Positions 43,415 through 51,843 of a stretch of DNA of 64,000 bases are shown here, piece by piece. The position numbers were made by a program, and so were the translations under genes. Location of the stretch: contig NC_020830.1 in assembly GCF_000152945.2 (NCBI RefSeq), positions 1,684,501 to 1,748,500 on the forward strand, read 5' to 3'. This DNA is from Polaribacter sp. MED152. GTDB taxonomy: Bacteria > Bacteroidota > Bacteroidia > Flavobacteriales > Flavobacteriaceae. The notes below the pieces were generated by a model. That model searched no databases. It was not told the origin of the DNA and saw only the letters and a program-made list of their open reading frames with translations. Numbering within the stretch: the stretch's first letter is position 1; every line of letters starts with the position of its first letter.

Positions 43415-44962
43415 TTAAGCTTCCATTTTCTTAAGCCAAGTTTTTACATCAACTTCAGCTTTAATAATGGCTCTTAAATCAGAAATTTTAACACGCTTCT
43501 GATCCATAGAATCTCTGTGTCTAATAGTTACTGAATCATCTTCTAAAGAATCATGATCTACTGTAATACAAAATGGAGTACCTGCTGCATCTTGCCTTCT
43601 ATAACGTTTACCAACTGCATCTTTTTCATCGTAAAATACATTAAAATCCCATTTTAAATCTTCTACAATTTGCTTGGCGACTTCTGGTAAACCATCTTTT
43701 TTAACTAATGGAAAAACTGCTGCTTTAAATGGTGCTAAAACTGCAGGTAATTTTAAAACGGTTCTTGTTGTACCATTTTCTAATTCTTCTTCTTGTAACG
43801 ATTTAGAAAAAACAGCTAAAAACATTCTATCTAAACCAATAGATGTTTCTACTACATAAGGCACATAACTTTTATTTTCTTCATGATCAAAATACTGTAA
43901 TTTTTTACCAGAAAATTCTTCGTGTGCTTTTAAATCAAAATCAGTTCTTGAATGTATCCCTTCTAATTCTTTAAATCCGAAAGGAAAATTAAACTCAATA
44001 TCTGCTGCAGCATCTGCATAATGCGCTAATTTGTCATGGTCATGAAAACGATAGTTCTCTTCTCCCATTCCTAAACTTAAATGCCATTTTAAACGTGTTT
44101 CTTTCCACGAATTATACCATTCTTTTTGGGTACCTGGTTTTACAAAGAATTGCATTTCCATTTGTTCAAACTCACGCATTCTAAAAATGAATTGTCTTGC
44201 TACAATTTCATTTCTAAAAGCTTTACCTGTTTGTGCAATACCAAAAGGGATTTTCATACGTCCTGTTTTCTGAACGTTTAAAAAGTTTACAAAAATACCT
44301 TGGGCAGTTTCTGGTCTTAAATAAACTTGAGTAGAATTTTCTGCTGATGCACCTATTTGTGTACCAAACATTAAGTTAAACTGCTTTACTTCTGTCCAAT
44401 TTTTAGAACCAGAAGCTGGGCAACCTATACCTAAATCTACAATTAGCTGTTTAAAACCAACCAAATCACTTTCTTCTTGAACCCTAGTTAATTCAGCAGA
44501 AATTTCATCGATTTGTTTTTGTCTTCGAATTACATTTTGATTAGTAGCTCTAAACTCTTCTTCATTAAAAGCATCACCAAAACGTTTTTTTGCTTTAGCA
44601 ATGTCTTTTTCTATTTTCTGATTTATTTTTTCTCTAAAATCTTCTACCAAAACATCAGCTCTGTAACGTTTTTTTGAATCTTTATTATCAATTAATGGAT
44701 CATTAAAGGCGTCTACATGACCAGAAGCTTTCCAAGTAGTTGGGTGCATTAAAATTGCTGCATCTATACCTACAATGTTTTCGTGCATTTGCACCATTGC
44801 TTTCCACCAATAATCCCTAATATTTTTCTTTAGCTCAACTCCATTTTGAGCATAATCGTAAACCGCACTTAAACCATCATAAATTTCAGAAGACTGAAAT
44901 ACATAACCATACTCTTTTGCGTGCGATAAAACTTTTTTAAACTGATCTTCTTGTTTTGCCAT
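43415..44962 (-). CDS. glyS: Glycine--tRNA ligase (alpha2 type)
   Basis: 515 residues of the homodimeric type. Class II motifs: motif 1 GIGCPASGSKNWTEVKQFN, TQVYLRPETAQGIFVNF, motif 2 FRNEIVARQFIFRMREFEQME, motif 3 ETSIGLDRM, and the C-terminal anticodon-binding part (APFKAAVFPLVKK). It joins glycine to its tRNA. A good promoter ends only 8 nt before the ATG, implying a very short leader. Confidence 0.97.
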   Translation of the reverse strand: MAKQEDQFKKVLSHAKEYGYVFQSSEIYDGLSAVYDYAQNGVELKKNIRDYWWKAMVQMHENIVGIDAAILMHPTTWKASGHVDAFNDPLIDNKDSKKRYRADVLVEDFREKINQKIEKDIAKAKKRFGDAFNEEEFRATNQNVIRRQKQIDEISAELTRVQEESDLVGFKQLIVDLGIGCPASGSKNWTEVKQFNLMFGTQIGASAENSTQVYLRPETAQGIFVNFLNVQKTGRMKIPFGIAQTGKAFRNEIVARQFIFRMREFEQMEMQFFVKPGTQKEWYNSWKETRLKWHLSLGMGEENYRFHDHDKLAHYADAAADIEFNFPFGFKELEGIHSRTDFDLKAHEEFSGKKLQYFDHEENKSYVPYVVETSIGLDRMFLAVFSKSLQEEELENGTTRTVLKLPAVLAPFKAAVFPLVKKDGLPEVAKQIVEDLKWDFNVFYDEKDAVGKRYRRQDAAGTPFCITVDHDSLEDDSVTIRHRDSMDQKRVKISDLRAIIKAEVDVKTWLKKMEA

Positions 44963-44970
44963 AATGAGCG

Positions 44971-45000
44971 CAAAGATAAACGTTTACTGAAATTTATCAA
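44971..45000 (-). promoter_or_regulatory. Promoter of glyS with very short leader
   Basis: Minus strand -33 TTG (45000-44998), 19-nt spacer, -7 TATCTTTG (44978-44971). The ATG lies at 44962, so the transcript would carry only about 4 nt before the start codon. Confidence 0.6.
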
Positions 45001-45066
45001 TAAAACAGCGATTTAAAAAGTGGTAAAAATCATTTTACGTATCTTTAGGTAGATTTCTTTTATGCT

Positions 45067-45753
45067 ATGAAAATATTAAAAGATCTATTATATCTCTTTT
45101 ACCCAAAGTTATGCGCAGTTTGTGAATTGAAACTAGTTGATAATGAAACTACAATTTGCACACTTTGCAGACATGATTTACCATTGACTAACTTTACCAA
45201 TTTTAGAGAAAATAAGGTTACTAAAACTTTTTACGGACGCACTTTAATACATAAAGGTTATGCCCTACTTTTCTACAGGAAAAAAGGCAGTACAAGAAAG
45301 TTAATACAACAATTAAAGTATAGAAACAATGAAGAAATTGGGGTATTCTTTGGCAATTGGTTAGGTGAATTACTCAGCGAAAATAAAGAATTTAAATCTG
45401 TAGATTACATTGTACCTGTGCCTTTACATCCTAAGAAATTTAAAGAAAGAGGTTACAATCAGGTCACCAAATTTGGAGAACAATTAAGTCATCATTTAAA
45501 TAAACCTTTAATTGAAGGCAAATTAAAACGAATTTCAGCCACTAAAACGCAAACTTTAAAAGCACGTTTTGAACGCTTTAATAATAATGACACCAAGTTT
45601 CAATTGGAGGATTCTTCTTTTTTTAACAATAAACATATTTTACTTATTGATGATGTAATTACCACAGGCGCAACTCTAGAAGCTTGTGCAAATGAATTTC
45701 AAAATGCTGAAAATGCAACTATCAGTATTTTAACAATGGCATTTACTGAATAA
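45067..45753 (+). CDS. ComF family phosphoribosyltransferase-like protein
   Basis: 228 residues. Four N-terminal cysteines (CAVCELKL and CTLCRHDL) form a likely zinc site; the C-terminal half is a type I phosphoribosyltransferase fold with PRPP loop ILLIDDVITTGATLE and YIVPVPLHPKKFKERGYNQ. ComF is needed for DNA uptake in naturally competent bacteria. No other competence gene lies in the window. A TATCTTTA box 20 nt upstream may be the -7 element. Confidence 0.93.
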   Translation: MKILKDLLYLFYPKLCAVCELKLVDNETTICTLCRHDLPLTNFTNFRENKVTKTFYGRTLIHKGYALLFYRKKGSTRKLIQQLKYRNNEEIGVFFGNWLGELLSENKEFKSVDYIVPVPLHPKKFKERGYNQVTKFGEQLSHHLNKPLIEGKLKRISATKTQTLKARFERFNNNDTKFQLEDSSFFNNKHILLIDDVITTGATLEACANEFQNAENATISILTMAFTE

Positions 45754-45808
45754 ATTTTATGATTTTTTATTCAAAAATTAATCGTTATTTTGTCTTAAAT
45801 TTATTTTT

Positions 45809-47425
45809 GTGAAAACAGGTTACAAGCTACTTTTTTTAGTATCATTTCTATTTTTGATTACCAATTGTGCAAGAACTGGAAGACCAGATGGAGGTCCTAA
45901 GGATGAAGAAGCACCTTTGTTTGTTACTGCAAATCCTCCTTATGAAAGTATTAATTTTGATGAAAAAGAGATTAAAATAAATTTTGATGAGTATGTTACT
46001 TTAAAGGATTTAAATAAACAGTTGGTAGTTTCTCCTCCAATGAAAAATCCGCCTTTAATTACACCTCAAGGTACACCAAGTGAATTTATTAAAATTGAAA
46101 TAATAGATACATTAAAAGCAAACACCACCTATATTTTTAATTTTGGAAATGCTGTTCAAGATAATAATGAGGGGAATAAACTTGAAAACTTTAAATATGT
46201 TTTTTCTACAGGCACTTATATAGATTCTTTAACCACTTTTGGTACTATAAAAGATGCTGAATTACTTGAAACACCAAGAAGTGTAAACGTATTAATGTAT
46301 AGAATTGATAGTACTTTTAACGATTCTATCATCTATAAAAAAAAGCCAGATTACGTAACTAGTACTTTAGATACTACCAACTATACTTTTACCAATTTAA
46401 GAAAAGGTAACTATTTACTATTGGCTTTAAAAGAGCCATTAAACGATTATGTTTTTAATCCTAAAACAGATAAAATTGGTTTTTATAAAGATACCATTCA
46501 ATTGCCAAGAGATAGTATTATTCCGAATTCTATTGTATTATTTAACGAAGAACAACCTTACGAATTTGCAAGAGGAAAAGAAACTACAAAAGGTAAAATT
46601 GAATTTGGCTTTTCAGGCAATGCTAAAGACATGAAAATAAATTTGCTTTCTAATGTTCCTGAAGATTTTAAAAGTATTGCAAAATTTGATACACAAAAAG
46701 ATACTTTAAATTATTGGTTTACACCTATTGAGGCAGATTCATTAAATTTTGTTGTAGCTAACAAAAATATTTTAGATACAATTACAGTAAGATTGCGTAA
46801 AAAGAATATAGATTCTTTAGTACTTGAAGCCTCTACAAGAAATATTTTAAATTTAAGAGATACTTTTTTCATAAGTAGTAATACACCTATTATAAATATA
46901 GATAGCACTAAAATTGACTTATTTGATAAAGATACATTGGCTGTTAAATATGATATAATTTCATCACAAAAAGAAAATAAAATTGCCTTTGTTTTTGATA
47001 AAAAACCAGAAGATAAATACAAATTTAAAGTGCTACCAAAAGCATTTACAGATATTTATGAGGTTTCTAATGATAGTTTAACCTATTATTTTAACACCAA
47101 TGAATTAGAAGATTATGGTAGAATTACTTTAAACGTAAATAATATAAATTCTAAAAACTTAATTATTGAATTACTGGCTGGAAAAGATCAAGACAAAATT
47201 ATAGAAAGACGCTTCATTAACTCGTCTTCTCAATTAGTTTTTGATTTATTAGAACCTATTAGATATACTGTTAGAGCTATTATAGATGAAAATGGTAATA
47301 ATAAATGGGATACTGGAAATTACTTAAAGAAACAGCTTCCTGAAAAAATTATTTACAACGAAGCCATAAATAATTATACGCTTAGAGCCAATTACTTTGT
47401 AGAAGAAATATTTACAATAAACTAA
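45809..47425 (+). CDS. Ig-like (SbsA Big_5) domain lipoprotein
   Basis: 538 residues from a GTG start that gives a good lipoprotein signal (LLFLVSFLFLITNCARTG, Cys20). The mature N-terminus GRPDGGPKDEEAP leads to a bacterial Ig-like domain (TANPPYESINFDEKEIKINFDEYV) typical of a Bacteroidota family of outer-membrane lipoproteins; long beta-rich repeats follow. No ATG can be used without losing the signal. The GTG overlaps TATTTTTG (45802-45809), which is therefore probably not a promoter. Function is unknown. Confidence 0.85.
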   Translation: MKTGYKLLFLVSFLFLITNCARTGRPDGGPKDEEAPLFVTANPPYESINFDEKEIKINFDEYVTLKDLNKQLVVSPPMKNPPLITPQGTPSEFIKIEIIDTLKANTTYIFNFGNAVQDNNEGNKLENFKYVFSTGTYIDSLTTFGTIKDAELLETPRSVNVLMYRIDSTFNDSIIYKKKPDYVTSTLDTTNYTFTNLRKGNYLLLALKEPLNDYVFNPKTDKIGFYKDTIQLPRDSIIPNSIVLFNEEQPYEFARGKETTKGKIEFGFSGNAKDMKINLLSNVPEDFKSIAKFDTQKDTLNYWFTPIEADSLNFVVANKNILDTITVRLRKKNIDSLVLEASTRNILNLRDTFFISSNTPIINIDSTKIDLFDKDTLAVKYDIISSQKENKIAFVFDKKPEDKYKFKVLPKAFTDIYEVSNDSLTYYFNTNELEDYGRITLNVNNINSKNLIIELLAGKDQDKIIERRFINSSSQLVFDLLEPIRYTVRAIIDENGNNKWDTGNYLKKQLPEKIIYNEAINNYTLRANYFVEEIFTIN

Positions 47426-47434
47426 AAAAGAATT

Positions 47435-47671
47435 ATGCTAACTTGGTCTTTACCTTTACTAATTTTAGTGCTGTTGGCAGTAGTTTTATGGTTTTGGGCA
47501 ATTTTAGATGTAAGTAGAAGTAACTTTAAAAATCAAAAAAATAAATTGCTATTTTTCTTTTTAATTCTAGTTGCACCTATTTTAGGTTCAATCGTCTATT
47601 TTCAGATGAAAAAAAGCTTTATCTCAAAAGAGAAAAGAAGTTTTAAACCAAATTTTAATACAAGATCTTAA
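47435..47671 (+). CDS. PLDc_N-type small membrane protein
   Basis: 78 residues with two membrane helices: LLAVVLWFWAILDVSRSNF and LLFFFLILVAPILGSIVYF. The Trp-AILD and P-x-LG-IVYF pattern is that of the PLDc_N domain, here alone and not in front of a phospholipase D/cardiolipin synthase. It starts 9 nt after the Ig-like lipoprotein gene and is probably in its operon. Confidence 0.75.
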   Translation: MLTWSLPLLILVLLAVVLWFWAILDVSRSNFKNQKNKLLFFFLILVAPILGSIVYFQMKKSFISKEKRSFKPNFNTRS

Positions 47672-47683
47672 AATTTTTAGAAA

Positions 47684-48832
47684 TTAAGCATTTAATGCCT
47701 GCTCTAAATCGTTAAGCAAATCATCAATATCTTCTATACCAACACTTAAGCGAATTAAGGAATCTGTAATACCTATTTTTAAACGTTCTTTCTCTGGTAT
47801 AGAACCATGAGACATGGTTACAGGATGATTTACCAAACTTTCTACACCTCCTAAAGATTCTGCCAGCGTAAATAACTTTGTGCTTTCTAAAAATGCAAAT
47901 GTTGCTTTTTGAGATTCGTCTTTTAATTTAAAAGAAACCATTCCTCCAAAGTCGTTCATTTGCTTCTTAGCAATTGCATAACTTTCATGGGTTTCTAAAC
48001 CTGGATAATAAACCTTGCCTACTTTTGAATGTGCATCTAAAAATTTAGCCACCTTCAACCCATTTTCACAATGTCTTTGCATTCTTACATGCAATGTTTT
48101 TACCCCTCTTAACGCTAAAAATGAGTCCATAGGCCCAGCAATTGCACCTGCTGCAAATTGAATAAAATGAATTTCTTTAGCCAGTTTTTCGTTGTTAACC
48201 ATTAAAGCGCCCATTACCAAATCTGAATGACCACCTAAATATTTTGTAGCAGAATGCATTACAATATCTGCACCTAAATCTAAAGGTTTTTGTAAATAGG
48301 GTGTAGCAAAGGTATTGTCTACAGCTACTAAAATTTCTGAATTTTCATCTTTTACTTTCGTTGATATTTCTTCTATATCTGCAATTTTCATTAAAGGATT
48401 CGTTGGTGTTTCTATCCAAATCAACTTTGTGTTAGCAGTAATTGCATAGGTTACATTTTCAATAGAGTTCATATCTACATAAGTAAACTCCAACCCATAT
48501 TTCTGAAAAAGTTGGGTAAACATTCTATACGTACCACCATATAAATCATCTCCTGCAATAATTTCATCACCCGGTTTTAATAAGCGTAAAACTGCATCTA
48601 TAGCAGCCATTCCAGACGCAAATGCAAAGGCATGTGTACCATTTTCAAGAGCTGCAAAACTAGCTTCTAAAGCGGTTCTGGTTGGGTTTGTTCCTCTTGC
48701 ATAGGCATAACCTTTATGTTCACCTGGGCTAGATTGTGCAAAGGTAGATGTTAAAAAAACGGGTGGCATTACTGAACCTGTTGTTTCTTCATGCATTTGA
48801 CCTCCGTGAATTGTTTTGGTATTGAATTTCAT
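47684..48832 (-). CDS. Cystathionine gamma-synthase-like trans-sulfuration PLP enzyme
   Basis: 382 residues of the Cys/Met metabolism PLP-dependent family. The PLP Lys lies in SATKYLGGHSDLVMG; other blocks are YARGTNPTR, FASGMAAIDAVLR, DDLYGGTYR, WIETPTNPLM and RLSVGIEDIDDL. It could be MetB, MetC or cystathionine gamma-lyase; these cannot be split by eye, though MetB-like is most likely. The long leader (48833-48982) contains a structured element but no visible SAM-I riboswitch core. Confidence 0.9.
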   Translation of the reverse strand: MKFNTKTIHGGQMHEETTGSVMPPVFLTSTFAQSSPGEHKGYAYARGTNPTRTALEASFAALENGTHAFAFASGMAAIDAVLRLLKPGDEIIAGDDLYGGTYRMFTQLFQKYGLEFTYVDMNSIENVTYAITANTKLIWIETPTNPLMKIADIEEISTKVKDENSEILVAVDNTFATPYLQKPLDLGADIVMHSATKYLGGHSDLVMGALMVNNEKLAKEIHFIQFAAGAIAGPMDSFLALRGVKTLHVRMQRHCENGLKVAKFLDAHSKVGKVYYPGLETHESYAIAKKQMNDFGGMVSFKLKDESQKATFAFLESTKLFTLAESLGGVESLVNHPVTMSHGSIPEKERLKIGITDSLIRLSVGIEDIDDLLNDLEQALNA

Positions 48833-48875
48833 GTTTTGAATAGACTTAAAATTATTGAAAGCTAGAAATTAATAG

Positions 48876-48980
48876 AAACGCTTAGCCCAGATTGAACGTT
48901 TTGTTTAAGCTCTTTTTAAGTTGCTGATTTTTATCAGCAACTTAAAAAAGCGAGTAGTGAAAGCTGGAAATAGCTTCTAA
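48876..48980 (+). ncRNA. Candidate structured RNA (recurring flavobacterial intergenic element, possibly Flavo-1)
   Basis: This intergenic stretch folds into a closed structure. The outer helix pairs AGC and CCAG (48884-48890) with CTGG and GCT (48964-48967, 48973-48975), leaving AAATA as an internal bulge. Inside lies a long hairpin: AAGTTGCTGAT (48918-48928) pairs perfectly with ATCAGCAACTT (48933-48943), extended by T5/A5 and GCT/AGC. The blocks TTAGCCCAGATTGAACG and AGTGAAAGCTGGAAATAGCTTC match, from memory, an element I have seen between genes in many flavobacteria. It lies between two minus-strand genes, so the + strand reading is an assumption. Confidence 0.5.
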
Positions 48981-48982
48981 AC

Positions 48983-49438
48983 CTATAAAAACTTTTTTAT
49001 AGATCTAATGATACCATAATGAATACCTTCGTGAAAATTGTTAAACGGAATTGCGTTTTCTATCGAAGAAAGTACAAAACCTGTACTGGTTGGGTATTCT
49101 TTATAATTTTCGAAAATACCAGCTTCAAAATCTTCTTCTAAAGTATCTGGCAAACCCATTAGTAGTTCTTTTACTTCATTAAATTCTTCTTCTGTAAAGG
49201 TTTTTGTAGGCACTGTACCTTTTCTATGTGCTTCTACCAAATCGTCTGGACATAATAAATTTAAGCCTGATAAACCATAGTGTAATAATTGTTGAGTAAC
49301 TACTACATGTGCTACATTCCAAGCAATATTGTTTTTAAAACCTTCTGGAATTTTATGCAGTTCTTCTAAAGATAAACCATCTATTTCTTTTAAAATTAAA
49401 TCTCTAGATTTTCGTAAAATATCAAATTGAATTTTCAT
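48983..49438 (-). CDS. DinB superfamily protein
   Basis: 151 residues, a four-helix bundle of the DinB/DfsA type. His residues that may bind a metal are at NIAWNVAHVVVTQ and NFHEGIHYGI, spaced as in the family (His in the second helix and HxxxH-like near the end). Members include thiol transferases and nickel-binding proteins; function here is unknown. The stop is followed by the structured intergenic element. Confidence 0.88.
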   Translation of the reverse strand: MKIQFDILRKSRDLILKEIDGLSLEELHKIPEGFKNNIAWNVAHVVVTQQLLHYGLSGLNLLCPDDLVEAHRKGTVPTKTFTEEEFNEVKELLMGLPDTLEEDFEAGIFENYKEYPTSTGFVLSSIENAIPFNNFHEGIHYGIIRSIKKFL

Positions 49439-49480
49439 TTTTATACTTAATTTTGATACTGTAAATATAATTGATATAAA

Positions 49481-49828
49481 ATGAAGAAAGTTTATTTTTT
49501 GAAAACTTGTGATACTTGTAAACGTATCTTAAAAGAGGTGAATTTAGATGGATTTGAACAGCAAGAAATAAAAGTCAATCCAGTTAATGAAACTCAGCTA
49601 CAAGAAATGTATGCACTTTCTAATAGTTATGAAGCTCTATTTAACAAACGTGCAAGGTTATACAAGTCTTTAGGTCTAAAAGATAAGTCTTTATCTGAAC
49701 CCGATTATAAAAAATATCTTTTAGAAGAATATACTTTTTTAAAACGACCTGTTTTTATTATTGATGATGAAATTTTTATTGGAAACAGTAAGAAAGAAGT
49801 AGAAAAAGTAAAAGAGAAAGTGAATTAA
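49481..49828 (+). CDS. ArsC/Spx-like thioredoxin-fold protein
   Basis: 115 residues. The active-site region KTCDTCKRIL carries CxxC as in Spx and YffB, followed by QQEIKVNP, NKRARLYKSLGL and the conserved LKRPVFIIDDEIFIG. There is no second signature of a true arsenate reductase beyond the first Cys and RPV. A terminator hairpin includes the last codons. Without ars genes nearby, an arsenate role is not supported. Confidence 0.85.
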   Translation: MKKVYFLKTCDTCKRILKEVNLDGFEQQEIKVNPVNETQLQEMYALSNSYEALFNKRARLYKSLGLKDKSLSEPDYKKYLLEEYTFLKRPVFIIDDEIFIGNSKKEVEKVKEKVN

Positions 49829-49843
49829 CACTTTCTCTTTTTT
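49810..49843 (+). terminator. Terminator overlapping the ArsC-like 3' end
   Basis: AAAAGAGAAAGTG-AATTAA-CACTTTCTCTTTT followed by TT. The 5' arm lies in the coding sequence and the stop codon falls in the loop. Confidence 0.85.
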
Positions 49844-49846
49844 GTT

Positions 49847-50311
49847 TTAAATTTTATCTGAGTTAGATAGCAATTTTGCAAGTTCTTCTTTTGTCATGCT
49901 GGTTTTTAAACCTAAAAGCACTAAACTATCATCGTCACTATTCGCTTTAAAAATTATTTCTTTTATTAAGTTGTTTTTTTCTAACGTGTAAAATTCGGCT
50001 CTACTATCATCGCCTTTTACACGAACCATTGTCTTTAAATTATTTCTTCTAATGTACTTTTTAAAGTCTTTAGATACTTCTTGGTTTTCGTTATCAAAAA
50101 CCATTAATTTAAAATTACCAGATTTTTTAAGTAAATCTGTAACCTCTTCTGAATCTTCATCATTAAAAAAAGAACCTACCATAGATGCAGATACATTTAA
50201 TGAAAATTGAGAATATTCTTTATGATTTTTATAAAACTTTTTAAAGGTTGATGTTTGTGCTGATGCAGTTAATACAAAAAGTGCAAATACGAATGTGATT
50301 AATTTTTTCAT
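49847..50311 (-). CDS. DUF4252 family secreted protein
   Basis: 154 residues with signal peptide (FVFALFVLTASAQ) and the DUF4252 pattern: FSLNVSASMVGSFF, FKLMVFDNENQEVSKDFKKY and ending SMTKEELAKLLSN. The family often sits beside ECF sigma factors in Bacteroidota, and an ECF-type promoter sits just upstream (50330-50357). A role in envelope stress is inferred. The sigma factor itself is not in this window. Its 3' end faces the terminator of the ArsC-like gene. Confidence 0.9.
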   Translation of the reverse strand: MKKLITFVFALFVLTASAQTSTFKKFYKNHKEYSQFSLNVSASMVGSFFNDEDSEEVTDLLKKSGNFKLMVFDNENQEVSKDFKKYIRRNNLKTMVRVKGDDSRAEFYTLEKNNLIKEIIFKANSDDDSLVLLGLKTSMTKEELAKLLSNSDKI

Positions 50312-50329
50312 GTTACTTGGTTTTCCTTT

Positions 50330-50357
50330 CAGACGATCAAGTAAAAATTTTGTTACA
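50330..50357 (-). promoter_or_regulatory. ECF-sigma-type promoter for the DUF4252 gene
   Basis: Minus strand TGTAAC (50357-50352), 16-nt spacer, CGTCTG (50335-50330): the -35 AAC / -10 CGTC pattern of group 4 sigma factors. The transcript would begin about 12 nt before the ATG. The -35 overlaps the stop codon of the upstream DUF3089 gene. Confidence 0.6.
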
Positions 50358-51366
50358 TTTTGGAATTATTTTTTAAATATGCATTTGTTCTTAAAACCGC
50401 ATTTTGCTGAATGTCTTTCCAGAAAAGATTGATATCTCCAACATGATAATTTTTCATAAAAGACATAAAAAGCCTACCAGGAAATTTGGGTGTGGTTGTC
50501 CAAACTAAACCATCTGTTATTTCAATTTCTAAAGCATTCTCGTATAATTTTTTGTTAGAATACAAAAAACCTTTGTGCTGCTCTAAGGTTGTAGTTTTAT
50601 CTAAATTCCAAGTTATAGGATTTGAAGTTACACTACCTTTAAAATAATCTTTTCCCTTTTTAGAATAATAGCCTTTTTTAAAAGTATTCCAACCTACAAA
50701 ACCACCAGTTTCATTCGGTTTTGTCATCACTTTAATTGCCTTAAACTGATTTGGTTTTACGATAGTACCAATAACATAAGCCGCAATTAACTTTTTTTGT
50801 AAAGGTTTTTCATCGAAAAAATCTTTTAATAAAAGCTTGGTATGTGTAGAACCTTGACTGTGACTTGCTATGATAATTGGTCTGCCATTATTGTATTTTT
50901 TTAAATACAATTCAAAGGCTTTTTTTACATCTGAATACGCCAATAATAGTGCTTTTTCTCCTCCATTTTCTAAATTAGAATACGAACGTAAATGTGCTTG
51001 TCTGTAAAAAGGAACGTATACTTTACCTGCAGTTGCAAAGGCAGATGCCTGAAAAAGTACAGCTCTATTTAAGACTTTATTTTGTTGTTTTTTATCATCT
51101 ACAGGTACATTCCATCTTAAATCATCTTTTTCTGAATTTAGAGTTGGATATACATAAAATACATCTGCTTGTAAAGTATCTTGTTCTTTAGATGCAAACT
51201 CAGCAAAGTCTTTGGTGTATTTGTTTGGTAACACTGCCCATTTTTTTTCTAAATTATAATTAGGTGATGTACTAGTATCAGTTTCTATATAATTTGGAAC
51301 ATTTTTTGTGGATTTACAAGCTGTAAACACCATAAAAAAAGCAAGAAGGGTATGTATCTTTTTCAT
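50353..51366 (-). CDS. DUF3089 alpha/beta-hydrolase lipoprotein
   Basis: 337 residues with a lipoprotein signal (LLAFFMVFTAC, Cys16). The hydrolase nucleophile motif is ASHSQGSTHTKLLL; other blocks are ADVFYVYPTL, GKVYVPFYRQAHL and AYVIGT, as in the DUF3089 esterase-like family. The substrate is unknown; it is anchored at the outer membrane. Its ATG overlaps the previous stop as TAATG. Confidence 0.9.
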   Translation of the reverse strand: MKKIHTLLAFFMVFTACKSTKNVPNYIETDTSTSPNYNLEKKWAVLPNKYTKDFAEFASKEQDTLQADVFYVYPTLNSEKDDLRWNVPVDDKKQQNKVLNRAVLFQASAFATAGKVYVPFYRQAHLRSYSNLENGGEKALLLAYSDVKKAFELYLKKYNNGRPIIIASHSQGSTHTKLLLKDFFDEKPLQKKLIAAYVIGTIVKPNQFKAIKVMTKPNETGGFVGWNTFKKGYYSKKGKDYFKGSVTSNPITWNLDKTTTLEQHKGFLYSNKKLYENALEIEITDGLVWTTTPKFPGRLFMSFMKNYHVGDINLFWKDIQQNAVLRTNAYLKNNSKM

Positions 51367-51839
51367 TAGAAGTTCATTGAGATGCCAACGTTTGCACCAT
51401 TAATTTTTAAATTAAAGCTGGGTTGAAATTGATAACTGGTAGACGAAATATCATTATTATATAACTCTACTGCTTTTTTGGTTTTTCTATTAAAACCTTT
51501 TACAATAGGAATAGTAGCCACAATTAAAGCAGCACCTGCACCTGCTAAAGCCCATTCTGGATCTCCACCACCAATGGCAGTTCCAATAGGGAAACCCACT
51601 AAAGCACCACCTGCAGTTCCTAAGATCAATGCCCAAGTTTGATTGGACTTAGCAGATTGAACCAACTCAAATGCTTCTTTGTTCTCCTTCATGATTTCTT
51701 GCATATCTTTTAAAAGCAAGGTTTTTCCTTCTTGCTTAAATTGGTAACCTCCAAAAACTTTTTCCATTTCAATTTTTTGAGCATTTGCCATATATGAGGA
51801 CAATACTGTTAAAAATAAGATTGCTAAGATTTTTTTCAT
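51366..51839 (-). CDS. Secreted/membrane protein with glycine-zipper segment
   Basis: 157 residues. A signal peptide (LAILFLTVLSSYMANAQ) is followed by a charged part (GYQFKQEGKTLLLKDMQEIMKEN) and two hydrophobic Gly/Ala-rich segments (LGTAGGALVGFPIGTAIGG; AGAGAALIVATIPIVKG) forming a glycine zipper. No family is known to me. It sits between the glycosyltransferase and DUF3089 genes, 4 nt and -1 nt apart, so it is part of that operon. Confidence 0.75.
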   Translation of the reverse strand: MKKILAILFLTVLSSYMANAQKIEMEKVFGGYQFKQEGKTLLLKDMQEIMKENKEAFELVQSAKSNQTWALILGTAGGALVGFPIGTAIGGGDPEWALAGAGAALIVATIPIVKGFNRKTKKAVELYNNDISSTSYQFQPSFNLKINGANVGISMNF

Positions 51840-51843
51840 TTGA

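Noticed and set aside
45802-45809. TATTTTTG as a promoter of the Ig-like lipoprotein gene
   Set aside because: It overlaps the only start codon that gives a signal peptide; a transcript from it would lack the start. Probably chance in A/T-rich DNA.
48913-48948. The hairpin as a terminator of the DinB gene
   Set aside because: The flanking runs are T before and A after on either strand, so no U tract follows the stem.
48833-48982. SAM riboswitch in the leader of the trans-sulfuration gene
   Set aside because: I looked for the SAM-I core (AGAG, GGNGGAGGGA-like blocks) on the minus strand and did not see it. The conserved-looking blocks fit another structured element better.
49481-49828. Arsenate reductase
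   Set aside because: The CxxC region and lack of ars genes point to a Spx/YffB-like relative; function not shown.
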